64,000 bases of DNA from Bog-159 sp963785255 (GTDB lineage Bacteria; Acidobacteriota; Terriglobia; Bryobacterales; Bryobacteraceae): positions 172,622-236,621 of the forward strand of contig CAWAUR010000001.1 in assembly GCA_963785255.1 (NCBI GenBank), read 5' to 3'. The notes under the pieces are model-generated. The model was not told the origin of the DNA and made no database searches. It worked only from the letters and a program-made list of their open reading frames with translations. Numbering within the stretch: position 1 is the stretch's first letter; each line of letters starts with the position of its first letter. Shown one piece after another: positions 26,313 to 34,502 of this stretch. Made by a program: the position numbers and the translations under genes.

Positions 26313-26706
26313 CTAGCACAGGCTGCACCCCAAGTGCATTCAAAGTTCCCTCGGTCACGGTCAGGCTCGGCACCTGCTCCGGCGCGGCCAGTCCGGTGAC
26401 ACTCACGCTGCCTCCATTCCAGGTGCCGAACTGCTGCATCGTGCGATTCTCATCGCGAAACGTGAAATAGTCCGATGGAGAAGCATTCAAGTCTTGAATG
26501 CCGATCCCGGGTGCGGACTGCCAGACACCTACCAGCCGTTCGGGATCGGGATAACGCAACGGCTTGAGCAAAACGCCGTTGATTACGCTGAAGATGGCGG
26601 CGTTTGCGCCAACGCCGATGGCGATTGTCAACACGGTGACGAGCGTGAACATCGGCGACCGGAAGAGTCTGCGCAGCAGGTGCTTGAATTGATTAGCGAA
26701 TCCCAT
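26312..26706 (-). pseudogene. ADOP permease, N-terminal fragment
   Basis: About 130 codons starting MGFANQFKHLLRRLFRSP, then FTLVTVLTIAIGVGANAAIFSVING and VLLKPLRYPDPERLVGVW, the standard N-terminus of the family seen also at the left edge of the window. After LTVTEGTLNALGVQP the match to the family stops and the frame ends at 26278. About 650 residues are missing. The start abuts the truncated end of the next fragment on the same strand. It cannot form a working transporter. Confidence 0.85.
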
Positions 26707-26709
26707 TTG

Positions 26710-27197
26710 CTATGGCCAAAGGCTACGGGACGGAACACCTCGGCCTCCACTTTGACCCATTGATAGGCCTGTGCGTCGATCCACATTTTGCCGCGCATAC
26801 CCTTCAGGACCTTGGTATCCCGGCTCGTGGGTCGGTATCCTGCCTTCGGTTCGCCCTCCAGCACAAAACAGCGTCGTCCATCAACGGAATCCTCCCCAAC
26901 GAGCTTGAAATCAATCGCCTTGATCATCTCCTCCAGCAGTTCGTTGTCCTGGCGGCGCTCCCGCTTGTATCGCGCGACGCGCTGCCGCCGCTCAGAGGGC
27001 GTCTCCCGCCGCCTTCGTGCGATTTCGTTCTGGAGCTTTCGACTTTCTGCCGCCGCGCGGGCGGGATCGAGCGGAGTTCCATTCGCCCCGATCAGTTCGT
27101 TGTATGGTGAGCCTTCGATCATGATCACGCGGTACGTGTTGGTCGTCCGCGCCTTGCCCGTGAGCACGTCGCGTTCGGTAAAGTCGTATTGTAAGGC
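26710..27197 (-). pseudogene. Fragment of an outer-membrane lipoprotein-sorting-like protein
   Basis: The frame runs in from about 27197 with LQYDFTERDVLTGKARTTNTY and continues through SPYNELIGANG, a Lys/Arg/Glu-rich helix (ARYKRERRQDNELLEEMI), GEDSVDGRRCFVLEG and KMWIDAQAYQWVKVEAEVF. The last part resembles LolA/LolB-like sorting proteins that carry the WID...KVE pattern. Both ends are missing: the N-terminus meets a recombinase fragment and the C-terminus meets the ADOP fragment. No start codon of its own is visible. The assignment is from pattern memory. Confidence 0.65.
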
Positions 27198-27199
27198 GT

Positions 27200-27883
27200 G
27201 ATACCTGGGAGCGAGTGCAGGAGATTCTGGATGGTCGTCACAAAAAGAAACATCGCAAGGTCACTCACGATTTCGCTTTTTCCGGGCTAGTGAACTGCGG
27301 GCACTGCGGATGTTCCCTGGTGCGCGAGCTCAAGAAGGGACGCTACGTTTACTATCACTGTACCGGGTATCGCGGCAAATGCGCGGAGCCGTACACGCGC
27401 GAAGAGGTTCTGGAGAGCCAGTTCGCGGAGGAACTGCGCGAACTCGTGACTCCCAGCCCGATTCTGAACTGGTTGCGGGAGGAATTGGTTTCGAGCGATG
27501 TGAGCGAGCGTGGCGCCCGCGAGCAAACTCTGCGGCGCGACCAAGTTGAGCTGGATCGACTTCAGAAGCGCCTGGATGTGCTTTACGAAGATCGGCTCGA
27601 CGGTCGTATCGACGCCGGTACTTACGATAAAAAAGCGGCAGAGATTCGCCAACAACAGGATCGGCTGCGCCGCAGGCTTGCCGAGTTTCAATCGGTCCCA
27701 CTGCCGCCACTAATCGAAACAGTGGACCTGATCGCGCTTACGGCTAAAGCCGCCGATCTATTCCTCGATCAGCCCGCGGCGGAGCAGCGAAAACTCCTCC
27801 GGCTGGTACTCGAGGATGCGACCTGGAAGGGCGGGGAGTTGCGGATGTCTTTCCGAGAGCCGTTTTCGCAATTGCGACTTTAG
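27200..27883 (+). pseudogene. Large serine recombinase, C-terminal fragment
   Basis: About 225 codons reading TWERVQEILDGRHKKKHRKV, then the recombinase zinc beta-ribbon FSGLVNCGHCGCSLVRELKKG and YYHCTGYRGKC with four Cys, then a long coiled coil (REQTLRRDQVELDRLQKRLDVL). The N-terminal resolvase catalytic domain and most of the DNA-binding recombinase domain are missing; the 5' end stops where another gene fragment begins on the opposite strand. This is a trace of a former integrated element. tRNA-Gln lies 60 bases past its stop. Confidence 0.88.
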
Positions 27884-27943
27884 AACCGTGCAACTCACAC
27901 AAAAAACGGGAACTTAACTGCTAACTGTGCCGATTTTGATATC

Positions 27944-28017
27944 TGGCTGGGACGCAGGGATTCGAACCCCGATACGCAGCTCCAGAGGCTGCAGTCTTAC
28001 CGTTAGACGACGTCCCA
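27944..28017 (-). tRNA. tRNA-Gln (CTG anticodon)
   Basis: The minus strand folds into a cloverleaf. The acceptor arms are TGGGACG and CGTCCCA with discriminator G and an encoded CCA. The D-arm is within GTCTAACGGTAAGAC, the anticodon stem is GCAGC/GCTGC with loop CTCTGGA (anticodon CTG), and the T-arm is GGGGTTCGAATCCC. It reads glutamine CAG codons. Confidence 0.93.
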
Positions 28018-28029
28018 GTGCGGGAAGTC

Positions 28030-28212
28030 TTATTTTAGCATGGCGATCACTTCATAAGTCCGCATCATCTCATTGTCCTCATGTTCCAGGATGTGGCAGT
28101 GCCCCACATACCTGCCCGGGTACCCTTCGAACGGAACAATGATCCGCGTCACCATGGAGTGCTCGGCCCGCACCGTATCCTTCCAGCCGGCTTCACCAGG
28201 CTCCGGCGGCAG
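28030..28212 (-). pseudogene. Multicopper oxidase, C-terminal remnant
   Basis: About 58 codons ending in TAA at 28030. They include the terminal copper-binding motif HCHILEHEDNEMM, preceded by TRIIVPFEGYPGRYVG, the usual last strand of laccase/CotA-like cupredoxin domains. The frame is closed by a TAA (28213-28215) about 60 codons from the end, and family A repeat sequence lies upstream. The first 400-500 residues are absent, so this is a dead 3' end. It is shorter than common gene-finder limits and easy to overlook. Confidence 0.82.
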
Positions 28213-28237
28213 TTACATCACTGGCCGCCTGAAATCA

Positions 28238-28352
28238 TTATTCAATACGAGCCGCGATTTGTGTTACCGAGCCGCGACTTTCCTTTCCGAGCCGCGACTT
28301 TCCTTTCCGAGCCGCGACCGTCCTTTCCGAGCTGCGACCGTGAGGGAGCGGA
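28238..28352. repeat. Family A repeat with tandem expansion
   Basis: A 20-base unit CCGAGCCGCGACTTTCCTTT is repeated in tandem about four times with small changes, ending in CTGCGACCGTGAGGGAGCGG. Only one outer arm is present. It separates the oxidase remnant from the gene at 28374. Confidence 0.85.
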
Positions 28353-28373
28353 GATGCCGAAGCCCTTTGCCGC

Positions 28374-29525
28374 CTACGGAAGCTCGTCGGGATGAAACAC
28401 CAAATCGCGGTCCAGCACCATTTCCATATGCGTGCCCGACTTCAGCACCACATTCTGATTGCGCGACAACAGCACGCCCGCCAACGCGCCGATGCCGCCG
28501 CCGACCGCCGCGCCGCCCAGCCCATGGGTCATGGCGCCGATAATGCCGCCCGCGCCGGCTGTCTCGGCCACGGTGCGTCCGTCGGCCGATTTGGTCTGGC
28601 CCTCCACCTTGCCTTCTTCGCCCTTGGGACGGGCGCGGAAGTCGCGCGATACGCCGTTGGGTAGGATCAGTGAGTCGAAGCGAATGTATAACTCGCCCTT
28701 GCCTACCACCTTACCGGCGGCCTTGGCGCGCGTTACGGTGCCTTGCACGTCGCTGCCTCTGGGGATCACCACGCGCCCGTTGGCGGCCACCGGAGCAGCC
28801 GTCCGCAGATACACCCGGTCGCCCTCTTTGGCATACTTCGTGTTCAATTCTCCGATGAGCGAGAGCAGTACGCGCGTTCCGGACGGAACCGTAACATCGC
28901 CCGGTGCAGTCTGCTCCGAGCGCTTCGCGAGTTCCGGCTTGGAGTCGCCGCTGGGCGCATCGGTTTTGCGCCAGCCCGCGGGCGGACCGGCATCGGCCGG
29001 CGGCCCGTCTTGCCGCGGCGCCGCGTTGGATGGTGCGGTTTGCGCCGGAGGTGCGTGCGGCGCATCGGCGGTGACGCCCTCACGGCGGAATACCAGCGTG
29101 CCTTCCGACTCGCTGCCGAGATTCACCGTCTGGCGTGTGATGGTGAGCGTGTTGCGGCTGCGGGAAATCTCCCAACGGTCCATCACGGTATATTGCCGCG
29201 GTCCCACTACCTGCGTATTCACCAACAGCGCCGCGCCTTCCCACTTCACCATCGAACTTCTGGTTTCGTCGGCGATTTGCTTGCGCGTCTCGCTGCCATC
29301 GAAGGAATACGACCATTCCGCGGCGCCCGTTGAGCATTGGATGCCGGTGGGCCCTTGCGTAACGTTGAGATGCATCTCGACCGGGCCCAGCGCAGCGGTA
29401 TCGCTGGCTTCCCGGTCAAGCACCCACGTGCCGGAAAAATCGCTGGCGGGAGACGCCGCGCGAAGTTGAAATAACGGTGCGACGAGCACCACGGTCAGTG
29501 CCGCCAAAGATAGGCGCCCGGTCAT
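28374..29525 (-). CDS. Secreted protein with glycine-zipper C-terminus, unknown function
   Basis: A 383-residue protein with a signal peptide (SLAALTVVLVAPLFQLRAA). Residues 28-150 form a beta-rich domain that starts DFSGTWVLDREASD, a pattern common in secreted acidobacterial proteins. A Pro/Ala-rich linker (150-205) follows. Residues 210-310 contain VPSGTRVLLSLIGELNTKYAKEGD and VIPRGSDVQGTVTRAK, resembling TrbI/VirB10-like or flagellar-type beta-barrels. The end has GGAAVGGGIGALAGVL, a glycine zipper. It is probably envelope-associated. I cannot name a function. The gene stands alone between two repeats. Confidence 0.8.
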   Translation of the reverse strand: MTGRLSLAALTVVLVAPLFQLRAASPASDFSGTWVLDREASDTAALGPVEMHLNVTQGPTGIQCSTGAAEWSYSFDGSETRKQIADETRSSMVKWEGAALLVNTQVVGPRQYTVMDRWEISRSRNTLTITRQTVNLGSESEGTLVFRREGVTADAPHAPPAQTAPSNAAPRQDGPPADAGPPAGWRKTDAPSGDSKPELAKRSEQTAPGDVTVPSGTRVLLSLIGELNTKYAKEGDRVYLRTAAPVAANGRVVIPRGSDVQGTVTRAKAAGKVVGKGELYIRFDSLILPNGVSRDFRARPKGEEGKVEGQTKSADGRTVAETAGAGGIIGAMTHGLGGAAVGGGIGALAGVLLSRNQNVVLKSGTHMEMVLDRDLVFHPDELP

Positions 29526-29570
29526 GTCCCAAAGATTAGCACAGAAAGACGACAGACGGCGTTTGAGAGC

Positions 29571-29670
29571 TGTGGGGCAGGCTCGTAGCCTGCGCGGGCC
29601 TCGCAGGCCCGCTCTTCGGGACAGGCCAGGAGGACTGTCCTACCGTGCTGCGGCCACGATGGGCCGCCCC
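29571..29670. repeat. Family B palindromic repeat cluster
   Basis: GTGGGGCAGGCTCGTAGCCT, CGGGCCTCGCAGGCCCG, GGACAGGCCAGGAGGACTGT with CC, and CGGCCACGATGGGCCG lie in a row. The order of modules matches the copies at 9123 and 44790. It lies between the genes at 28374 and 29690. Confidence 0.85.
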
Positions 29671-29689
29671 ACAAAAACGTAAATTGCGT

Positions 29690-29983
29690 TCATCGTGGAT
29701 CGAGCGTTGCAATCGTGGCGCCCCATCCGCCCGCTTCCGCCGGCGCGTCGCGATAGTCCAAAACGTACGGAGTGCGGGCGAGTACTTTGCGCACGATCTC
29801 ACGCTGCACTCCGATACCACGGCCGTGGATAATACGTATGGCGCGAAATCCCAGTCTTCGCGCCTCCTCCAGATAGGCTTCCACCACCCCTTGCACATCG
29901 CGCGGCGGTACACTGTGCAGATCGAACACATCGCTGATGGGAACGCGGATGGGCTCGTCCGCATCCGCAAAATCGTCCGCCAT
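29690..29983 (-). CDS. Smr-domain protein
   Basis: A 97-residue stand-alone Smr domain. The DLHS motif is at residues 21-24 and the second motif IRIIHGRGIG in the middle; a conserved Gly-rich end GGWGATIATL closes the domain. Related domains in MutS2 nick or resolve branched nucleic acids, and stand-alone forms cleave RNA or DNA. The short length is normal for this group. It is transcribed away from the winged-helix gene at 30023, with 39 bases between them. Confidence 0.9.
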   Translation of the reverse strand: MADDFADADEPIRVPISDVFDLHSVPPRDVQGVVEAYLEEARRLGFRAIRIIHGRGIGVQREIVRKVLARTPYVLDYRDAPAEAGGWGATIATLDPR

Positions 29984-30022
29984 GCTATAAGCTTATACGG
30001 AGTTTTTCCGTGGCTGCAAAGT

Positions 30023-30247
30023 ATACCTTACAAGGAGGGACAATACCTGGCGTACATCCACCTGTATACTAAGCTGCACAAACGCCCACCCGCGGAATTC
30101 GACATACAAATGTATTTTCAACTGACGCCGAGCGTCCACAACATGATCGTGACTCTGGAAGCGCGCGGCCCGATTAGCCGGATTCCGTGGACGCCACGCA
30201 CGATTCAAGTATTGCCGCGGGCCGAAGAGCTTCCGAAATTGGATTGA
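30023..30247 (+). CDS. LexA-like winged-helix DNA-binding protein, no standard start codon
   Basis: The frame encodes GQYLAYIHLYTKLHKRPPAE followed by FDIQMYFQLTPSVHNMIVTLEARG, a LexA-type winged helix (small acidobacterial/cyanobacterial MarR/LexA-like proteins of about 75 residues). Related proteins begin with Met a few residues before GQYLA. Here that position is ATA (30023), and the only nearby alternative is CTG at 30047, placed 10 bases after a perfect AAGGAGG. No ATG, GTG or TTG is available before the frame runs into antisense of the Smr gene. It may use a rare start or be freshly inactivated. The next gene starts 11 bases after the stop. Confidence 0.6.
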   Translation: MPYKEGQYLAYIHLYTKLHKRPPAEFDIQMYFQLTPSVHNMIVTLEARGPISRIPWTPRTIQVLPRAEELPKLD

Positions 30248-30258
30248 AGGAGACGCTT

Positions 30259-31632
30259 ATGCGGATTCGAACAGCCGGTTTAGTTTCCATCCTGGTGGTG
30301 GCTTCTTCCGGAATCTGCCGCGCGGCGATGCGCGCGGGTGTGGCGCGGGTAGACATCACACCTCCCGCCGGCGAGCAGATGTGGGGTTACGAAAACCGCC
30401 GTCAGCCCGCCACCGGCACGCTCGATCCGCTCTACGCGCGCGTGCTTGTGCTGGAGGCCGGCGGCGGAAACGCCACCACGCGGCTGGCACTGGTAACGCT
30501 GGATCTGGGGCGTAGCTTCGGACCGGCATCGCTGGCCACGCTGCGCGCCGAAGCCAAGCGGACCAGCGCCATCGACTGTCTGCTGGTGGCCGCATCCCAC
30601 ACGCACAGCGCGCCGGTGGTGAAGGACGAATATCGTAATGCGCCACCGGCTTGGGAACAAGCGGCGCTCGATAAAATCGGCAAAGCCATCGCGGAAGCGG
30701 CGCGGACGCTCGAGCCGGCGCGCATCGGCGTGTCGACGGGCGCGGCCTATATCGGACACAACCGCCTGCGCGTGAACTCCGATGGATCGGTGAGCTGGTT
30801 CGAAGTCAATCCGACGCGCATTCCTACCGCGCCAGTGGATCCCACAGTTACAGTGCTGCGAATTGACCGCGCCGATGGATCGCCGCTCGCCGTGCTCACC
30901 AACTACGCTTGCCATCCGGTGGTCTTCGGCGCGGACAATCTGCGCTATTCGGCCGATTATCCGGGCGTGATGAATCGCGTGGTGGAGCAGGAACTCGGCG
31001 GGCACGTACAGAGCTTCTTTTTGCAAGGCGCGCCAGGCGATATCAATCCGTATTACGCCGTCACGCCGATCGAGCAGGACGCCGTCGGCCGCCGCGATTG
31101 GACCGGAGAACGTCTGGGCCAAGAGGCGGCCCGCGTGGCGAAAGAAATCCACACGCGCGCCCCAGATGCGCCCACCATCGAGTTCCGCGAGTCCACATTG
31201 ACCGTGCATTTGCGGTGGGACATCGGAAAGTTCCGCGCCGCGCTCGAGAAGTTTCTGGGCCCCGATGGCCTGGAAGTCTATGGCGCACGCATTGTACCCG
31301 AGATCGCACTGCCCGTGACTACTGTGCTGATCGACAAACAAATCGCGGTCGCCACCATGCCTGGCGAACCCTTCGTGGATTTCCAGATGAACTGGCGCGA
31401 CCGCTGTCCCGTGCCGCACGCACTGTTGCTGGGCTACACGAATGGCTACAACGGCTACTTTCCGACCATCGCGGCGGCCTCCCGCGGCGGATACGGCGCG
31501 GCCAGCGCCAGCACCTGGGTAGAGCCGGGCTCGGGTGAGCGCATGGTCGATAATGCCGTGGCGCGCGTCTATGAAATGCTCGGCAAACTGAGCGATCTGC
31601 CGGACGATTTGAAGCGCGACGTGTACAAGTAA
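30259..31632 (+). CDS. Exported neutral/alkaline ceramidase-like hydrolase
   Basis: A 457-residue protein with a signal peptide (LVSILVVASSGICRA) and the ribosome site AAGGAGA. The start AGVARVDITPPAGEQMWGYENR is characteristic of the neutral ceramidase-like family, which has a zinc site. SHTHSAPVV and NYACHPVVFG supply likely zinc-binding histidines, and QGAPGDINPYY follows in family order. The C-terminal YNGYFPTIAAASRGGYGA is also conserved. True ceramidases are longer (about 700 residues), so this is the shorter bacterial subgroup whose natural substrate is uncertain. It may be co-transcribed with the small winged-helix gene 11 bases upstream. Confidence 0.85.
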   Translation: MRIRTAGLVSILVVASSGICRAAMRAGVARVDITPPAGEQMWGYENRRQPATGTLDPLYARVLVLEAGGGNATTRLALVTLDLGRSFGPASLATLRAEAKRTSAIDCLLVAASHTHSAPVVKDEYRNAPPAWEQAALDKIGKAIAEAARTLEPARIGVSTGAAYIGHNRLRVNSDGSVSWFEVNPTRIPTAPVDPTVTVLRIDRADGSPLAVLTNYACHPVVFGADNLRYSADYPGVMNRVVEQELGGHVQSFFLQGAPGDINPYYAVTPIEQDAVGRRDWTGERLGQEAARVAKEIHTRAPDAPTIEFRESTLTVHLRWDIGKFRAALEKFLGPDGLEVYGARIVPEIALPVTTVLIDKQIAVATMPGEPFVDFQMNWRDRCPVPHALLLGYTNGYNGYFPTIAAASRGGYGAASASTWVEPGSGERMVDNAVARVYEMLGKLSDLPDDLKRDVYK

Positions 31633-31665
31633 GGCGCCATGGCGGCCGTGGTAGGATCACAGCAG

Positions 31666-32379
31666 ATGCGCAAAGCGCTGCTGGCTACGGCCGGCCTGAT
31701 GCTGCTGGCCGGCTGCCATCACAAGAGGGTTTCCCAGGTTCCCCCGCCACCACCGGCCGCGACGGAGGCTCATCCCCCCGCGCCCACCGTTCCACCATCC
31801 GCGCCCGGATCTGCAAACGCGCCGCAATTCGGCGAAACCGGCCTGGCAAGCTGGTACGGCCATCCTTTCCATGGCCGGGCCGCGGCCAACGGCGAAATCT
31901 ACGATATGGAGCAGATGACCGCCGCGCACCGCACCCTGCCCTTCAACACCATGGTGCGGGTGCACGATCTGGATAACGACAAAATGGTGGATGTGCGCAT
32001 CACAGACCGCGGCCCGTTCGTGGATGGCCGTATCATCGATCTCTCGCACGCGGCGGCCCGCGCCATAGAAATGATCGGCCCGGGAACGGCGCGCGTGCAG
32101 TTGGAGATCCTGAGTGCGCCCCCGCCACCGCCGCAGGCATATTTCGGTGTGCAGGTGGGTGCCTTTCGCAATCGCGACAGCGCGGAGCGGTTGCGCCAGG
32201 CGATGGCGGCGAAGTACGGGCGCGCGCGCCTGGTCGCGCGAAACGATACTCCAGGCTTGTGGCACGTGGTGGTAGGCATGGAACCGACGCTGGAAGGAGC
32301 GTCGGCGTTGTCCGGACGCGTCGTCGGCGAGAACAGTTCCATCAGCGCCGCATTCGTGGTGCGGCTGGATTCCGAGTAG
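31666..32379 (+). CDS. rlpA: RlpA-family septal lytic transglycosylase lipoprotein
   Basis: A 237-residue lipoprotein: the lipobox LLAGC lies at the end of the signal peptide, followed by a Pro-rich linker. The double-psi beta-barrel domain covers TGLASWYGHPFHGRAAANGE to RITDRGPFVDGRIIDLSHAAA, with the catalytic-type Asp and His preserved. The last 75 residues (YFGVQVGAFRNRDSAERLRQ ...) are a SPOR domain that binds denuded peptidoglycan. It should act at division sites on stripped glycan strands. The ATG at 31666 is chosen because the lipobox fits; an upstream start at 31639 would add nine residues. Confidence 0.92.
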   Translation: MRKALLATAGLMLLAGCHHKRVSQVPPPPPAATEAHPPAPTVPPSAPGSANAPQFGETGLASWYGHPFHGRAAANGEIYDMEQMTAAHRTLPFNTMVRVHDLDNDKMVDVRITDRGPFVDGRIIDLSHAAARAIEMIGPGTARVQLEILSAPPPPPQAYFGVQVGAFRNRDSAERLRQAMAAKYGRARLVARNDTPGLWHVVVGMEPTLEGASALSGRVVGENSSISAAFVVRLDSE

Positions 32380-32455
32380 TAGGATAGACCTCCTGGTCTG
32401 TCCCCGGCGCGCCTAGCTCACCCCGGACAGGCCAGGAGTCCTGTCCTACTGTATA
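32380..32455. repeat. Family B repeat pair
   Basis: AGGATAGACCTCCTGGTCTGTCC and GGACAGGCCAGGAGTCCTGTCC (each split by a short loop) follow the rlpA stop. The second unit runs into the TCCTAC that ends most copies. Confidence 0.8.
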
Positions 32456-32469
32456 ATCGAAGCAGCACA

Positions 32470-33465
32470 ATGGAGCGCAGTGCGAACGGATCGTCCCATA
32501 GTCTGGTGGGGCAATCGCCGCAGATCTGCGAGATCCGCCGGCTAATCGAGAAACTCGGAAGAACGCGCGCGCCTGTCCTGCTGCTGGGGGAAAGCGGCAC
32601 GGGCAAGGAAGTGGTGGCGCGCGCCATTCACAATGCCAATCCCGCGGGCGAATTCGTGCCCATCGATTGCGGCGCCCTGGTGGGACCGCTGGTGGAAAGC
32701 GAATTGTTCGGCCATACCCGCGGCGCATTCACCGGCGCTTCGGAAGCCAAGAGGGGTCTCATCGAGTTGGCCGACGGCGGCACCGCTTTCTTCGATGAAA
32801 TCGGCGATCTGCCGCTCGAGATGCAGGTGAAGCTGCTGCGGCTGCTGCAGGAGCACGAATTCCGTCCGGTCGGCTCGTTGAAGCAGCACAAGGTGAACAT
32901 CCGCGTGATCGCCGCCACGCACCACGATCTGGCGCGCGACGCCGCGCGTGGCACGTTCCGGCAGGACCTTTATTACCGGCTGAATATCGTCACGCTTCGT
33001 TTGGCGCCCCTGCGCGACCGCAAAAAGGATATTCCCGAGTTGATCGATCATTTCCTGCGGCGCTTCGGCGGAAACCATCAACTGACGCCCGATACGCTGG
33101 CGGCCATGCTGGAGTACGATTGGCCGGGTAATGTGCGCGAGCTGCAAAACTCCATCGAGCGCATGGTGGCGCTGAATACCGGCCCTTGGCTGCACATCGC
33201 GGACCTGCCTTCGTCGTTGCAGAATCACCGTCCGGACGAATCCCCGATTGGTGCAGCGGTCGCCGCCGGTTCGGAGACCGCATCGCTGCCTTTACTGCGC
33301 CTGCCGCCGCGGCCGTCCGGATTGTTTCTGCCTGCCGTGGAGAAGGAGACCATCCTGAAAGCGCTCGCGGAGACGCATGGCGACCGCGCCAAAGCCGCCC
33401 AATTGCTGGGCATCGGGCGGACGACGCTGTATCGCAAGCTTAAGGAATATAAAATCGAGAATTGA
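32470..33465 (+). CDS. Sigma-54-dependent transcriptional activator without sensor domain
   Basis: A 331-residue protein that is only AAA+ domain plus DNA-binding domain. Walker A is GESGTGKE (40-47), the sigma-54 contact loop GAFTGA is at 85-90, Walker B is GGTAFFDEIGDL, and the arginine-finger region is FRQDLYYRLNIV. The Fis-type helix-turn-helix is at the end (RAKAAQLLGIGRTTLYRKLKEY). No receiver or PAS domain precedes the AAA+ part, so control must come from expression level or a partner. Its stop overlaps the start of a glycosyltransferase gene by 4 bases, which points to exopolysaccharide or envelope control. Confidence 0.92.
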   Translation: MERSANGSSHSLVGQSPQICEIRRLIEKLGRTRAPVLLLGESGTGKEVVARAIHNANPAGEFVPIDCGALVGPLVESELFGHTRGAFTGASEAKRGLIELADGGTAFFDEIGDLPLEMQVKLLRLLQEHEFRPVGSLKQHKVNIRVIAATHHDLARDAARGTFRQDLYYRLNIVTLRLAPLRDRKKDIPELIDHFLRRFGGNHQLTPDTLAAMLEYDWPGNVRELQNSIERMVALNTGPWLHIADLPSSLQNHRPDESPIGAAVAAGSETASLPLLRLPPRPSGLFLPAVEKETILKALAETHGDRAKAAQLLGIGRTTLYRKLKEYKIEN

Positions 33466-34502
33466 ACATCGCGCTGGATTCCACCTATAGCGTAGGCGCG
33501 GATTTATCGGGGGTGGGCGTGTATTCGCGCGAGATGTTGCAGGGCCTCGCGGGCGCGCACCCCGGCGACCACTTCACATTTTGTTACCGCTCGCAGCGCT
33601 TCCTGCGCTCATTCGGCGAGCGTCTGCCGCAAAATGCGCGGCGTTTTTTGTTGGGGGAAACGCGCGCGCCGCGATCGGCGGATCTCTTTCACGGGCTTAA
33701 CCAGAGGTTGCCGCACGCCTCGCTCCGCCTTGCGGTAACTACCTTCCACGATTTGTTTGTGCTCACGGGGGAATATTCGACGCCCGAGTTCCGGCAGCGA
33801 TTTGCGGAGCAGGCGCGCGACGCGGCCGCGCGTAGCGATCGCATCATCGCGGTATCCCACTTCACCGCCCGCCAGGTCGTCGATCTGCTAGGCGTGGAGG
33901 CAGCGCGCGTGCGGGTGGTGCACCACGGGGTCCGGCCAGCCACCATGCCGGAGGCCGCGCGTGAGAAGATCATTTTGCACGTTGGTGCGATTCAGTACCG
34001 AAAGAATCTGTTGCGCCTGGTGAACGCATTTGAAGAGGTGGACCCGAAGTGGCAGCTCGTGCTGGCCGGGTCCAGAGGTTTCGGCGGGCAAGAGATCATT
34101 GCCAGAATCGGCCAATCCCGCAGCCGGGACCGCATTCGGCTGACCGGGTATGTTTCACGGGAGGAGTTGAGGGATTGGTACGCACGCGCCTCGATCTTCG
34201 CGTTTCCGTCACTCGACGAGGGATTCGGCATGCCGGTTTTGGAGGCCATGGCTTCCGGTATACCCGTGATTGCATCCAATCGCTCCGCTATCCCTGAAGT
34301 GGCCGGGGATGCAGCGTGGTTGGTGAATCCGGTAGATACCGTAGAGTTGTGCGACGCTTTGGTTACGCTGACGCGCGACGCAGACAGGCGGGCAGACCTC
34401 GCCTCTCGCGGCTTGAAACGCGCCGCGCAGTTTAGCTGGAGTTCCGCAGTCGAAAAAACGTGGCAGGTTTATCGCGAGTTGGCCAATGGCAGGCCAGACT
34501 AG
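33462..34502 (+). CDS. Glycosyltransferase family 4 (GT-B)
   Basis: A 346-residue GT4 enzyme that starts with TTG inside the sequence TTGA, overlapping the stop of the activator gene by 4 bases. SGVGVYSREMLQGL is the N-terminal glycine-rich acceptor loop, ILHVGAIQYRKNLLRLVNAF opens the donor-binding domain, and EGFGMPVLEAMASGIPVIAS carries the E-x7-E motif. It transfers a nucleotide-linked sugar to a cell-envelope glycan; the sugar is not predictable. Coupled translation with a sigma-54 activator is unusual. The 3' end overlaps the convergent gene at 34499 by 4 bases. Confidence 0.9.
   Translation: MNIALDSTYSVGADLSGVGVYSREMLQGLAGAHPGDHFTFCYRSQRFLRSFGERLPQNARRFLLGETRAPRSADLFHGLNQRLPHASLRLAVTTFHDLFVLTGEYSTPEFRQRFAEQARDAAARSDRIIAVSHFTARQVVDLLGVEAARVRVVHHGVRPATMPEAAREKIILHVGAIQYRKNLLRLVNAFEEVDPKWQLVLAGSRGFGGQEIIARIGQSRSRDRIRLTGYVSREELRDWYARASIFAFPSLDEGFGMPVLEAMASGIPVIASNRSAIPEVAGDAAWLVNPVDTVELCDALVTLTRDADRRADLASRGLKRAAQFSWSSAVEKTWQVYRELANGRPD

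Noticed and set aside
27200..28017. An integrase attachment site formed by tRNA-Gln
   Set aside because: The nearby recombinase fragment is of the large serine type, which seldom uses tRNA genes, and I found no second copy of the tRNA 3' end in the window.
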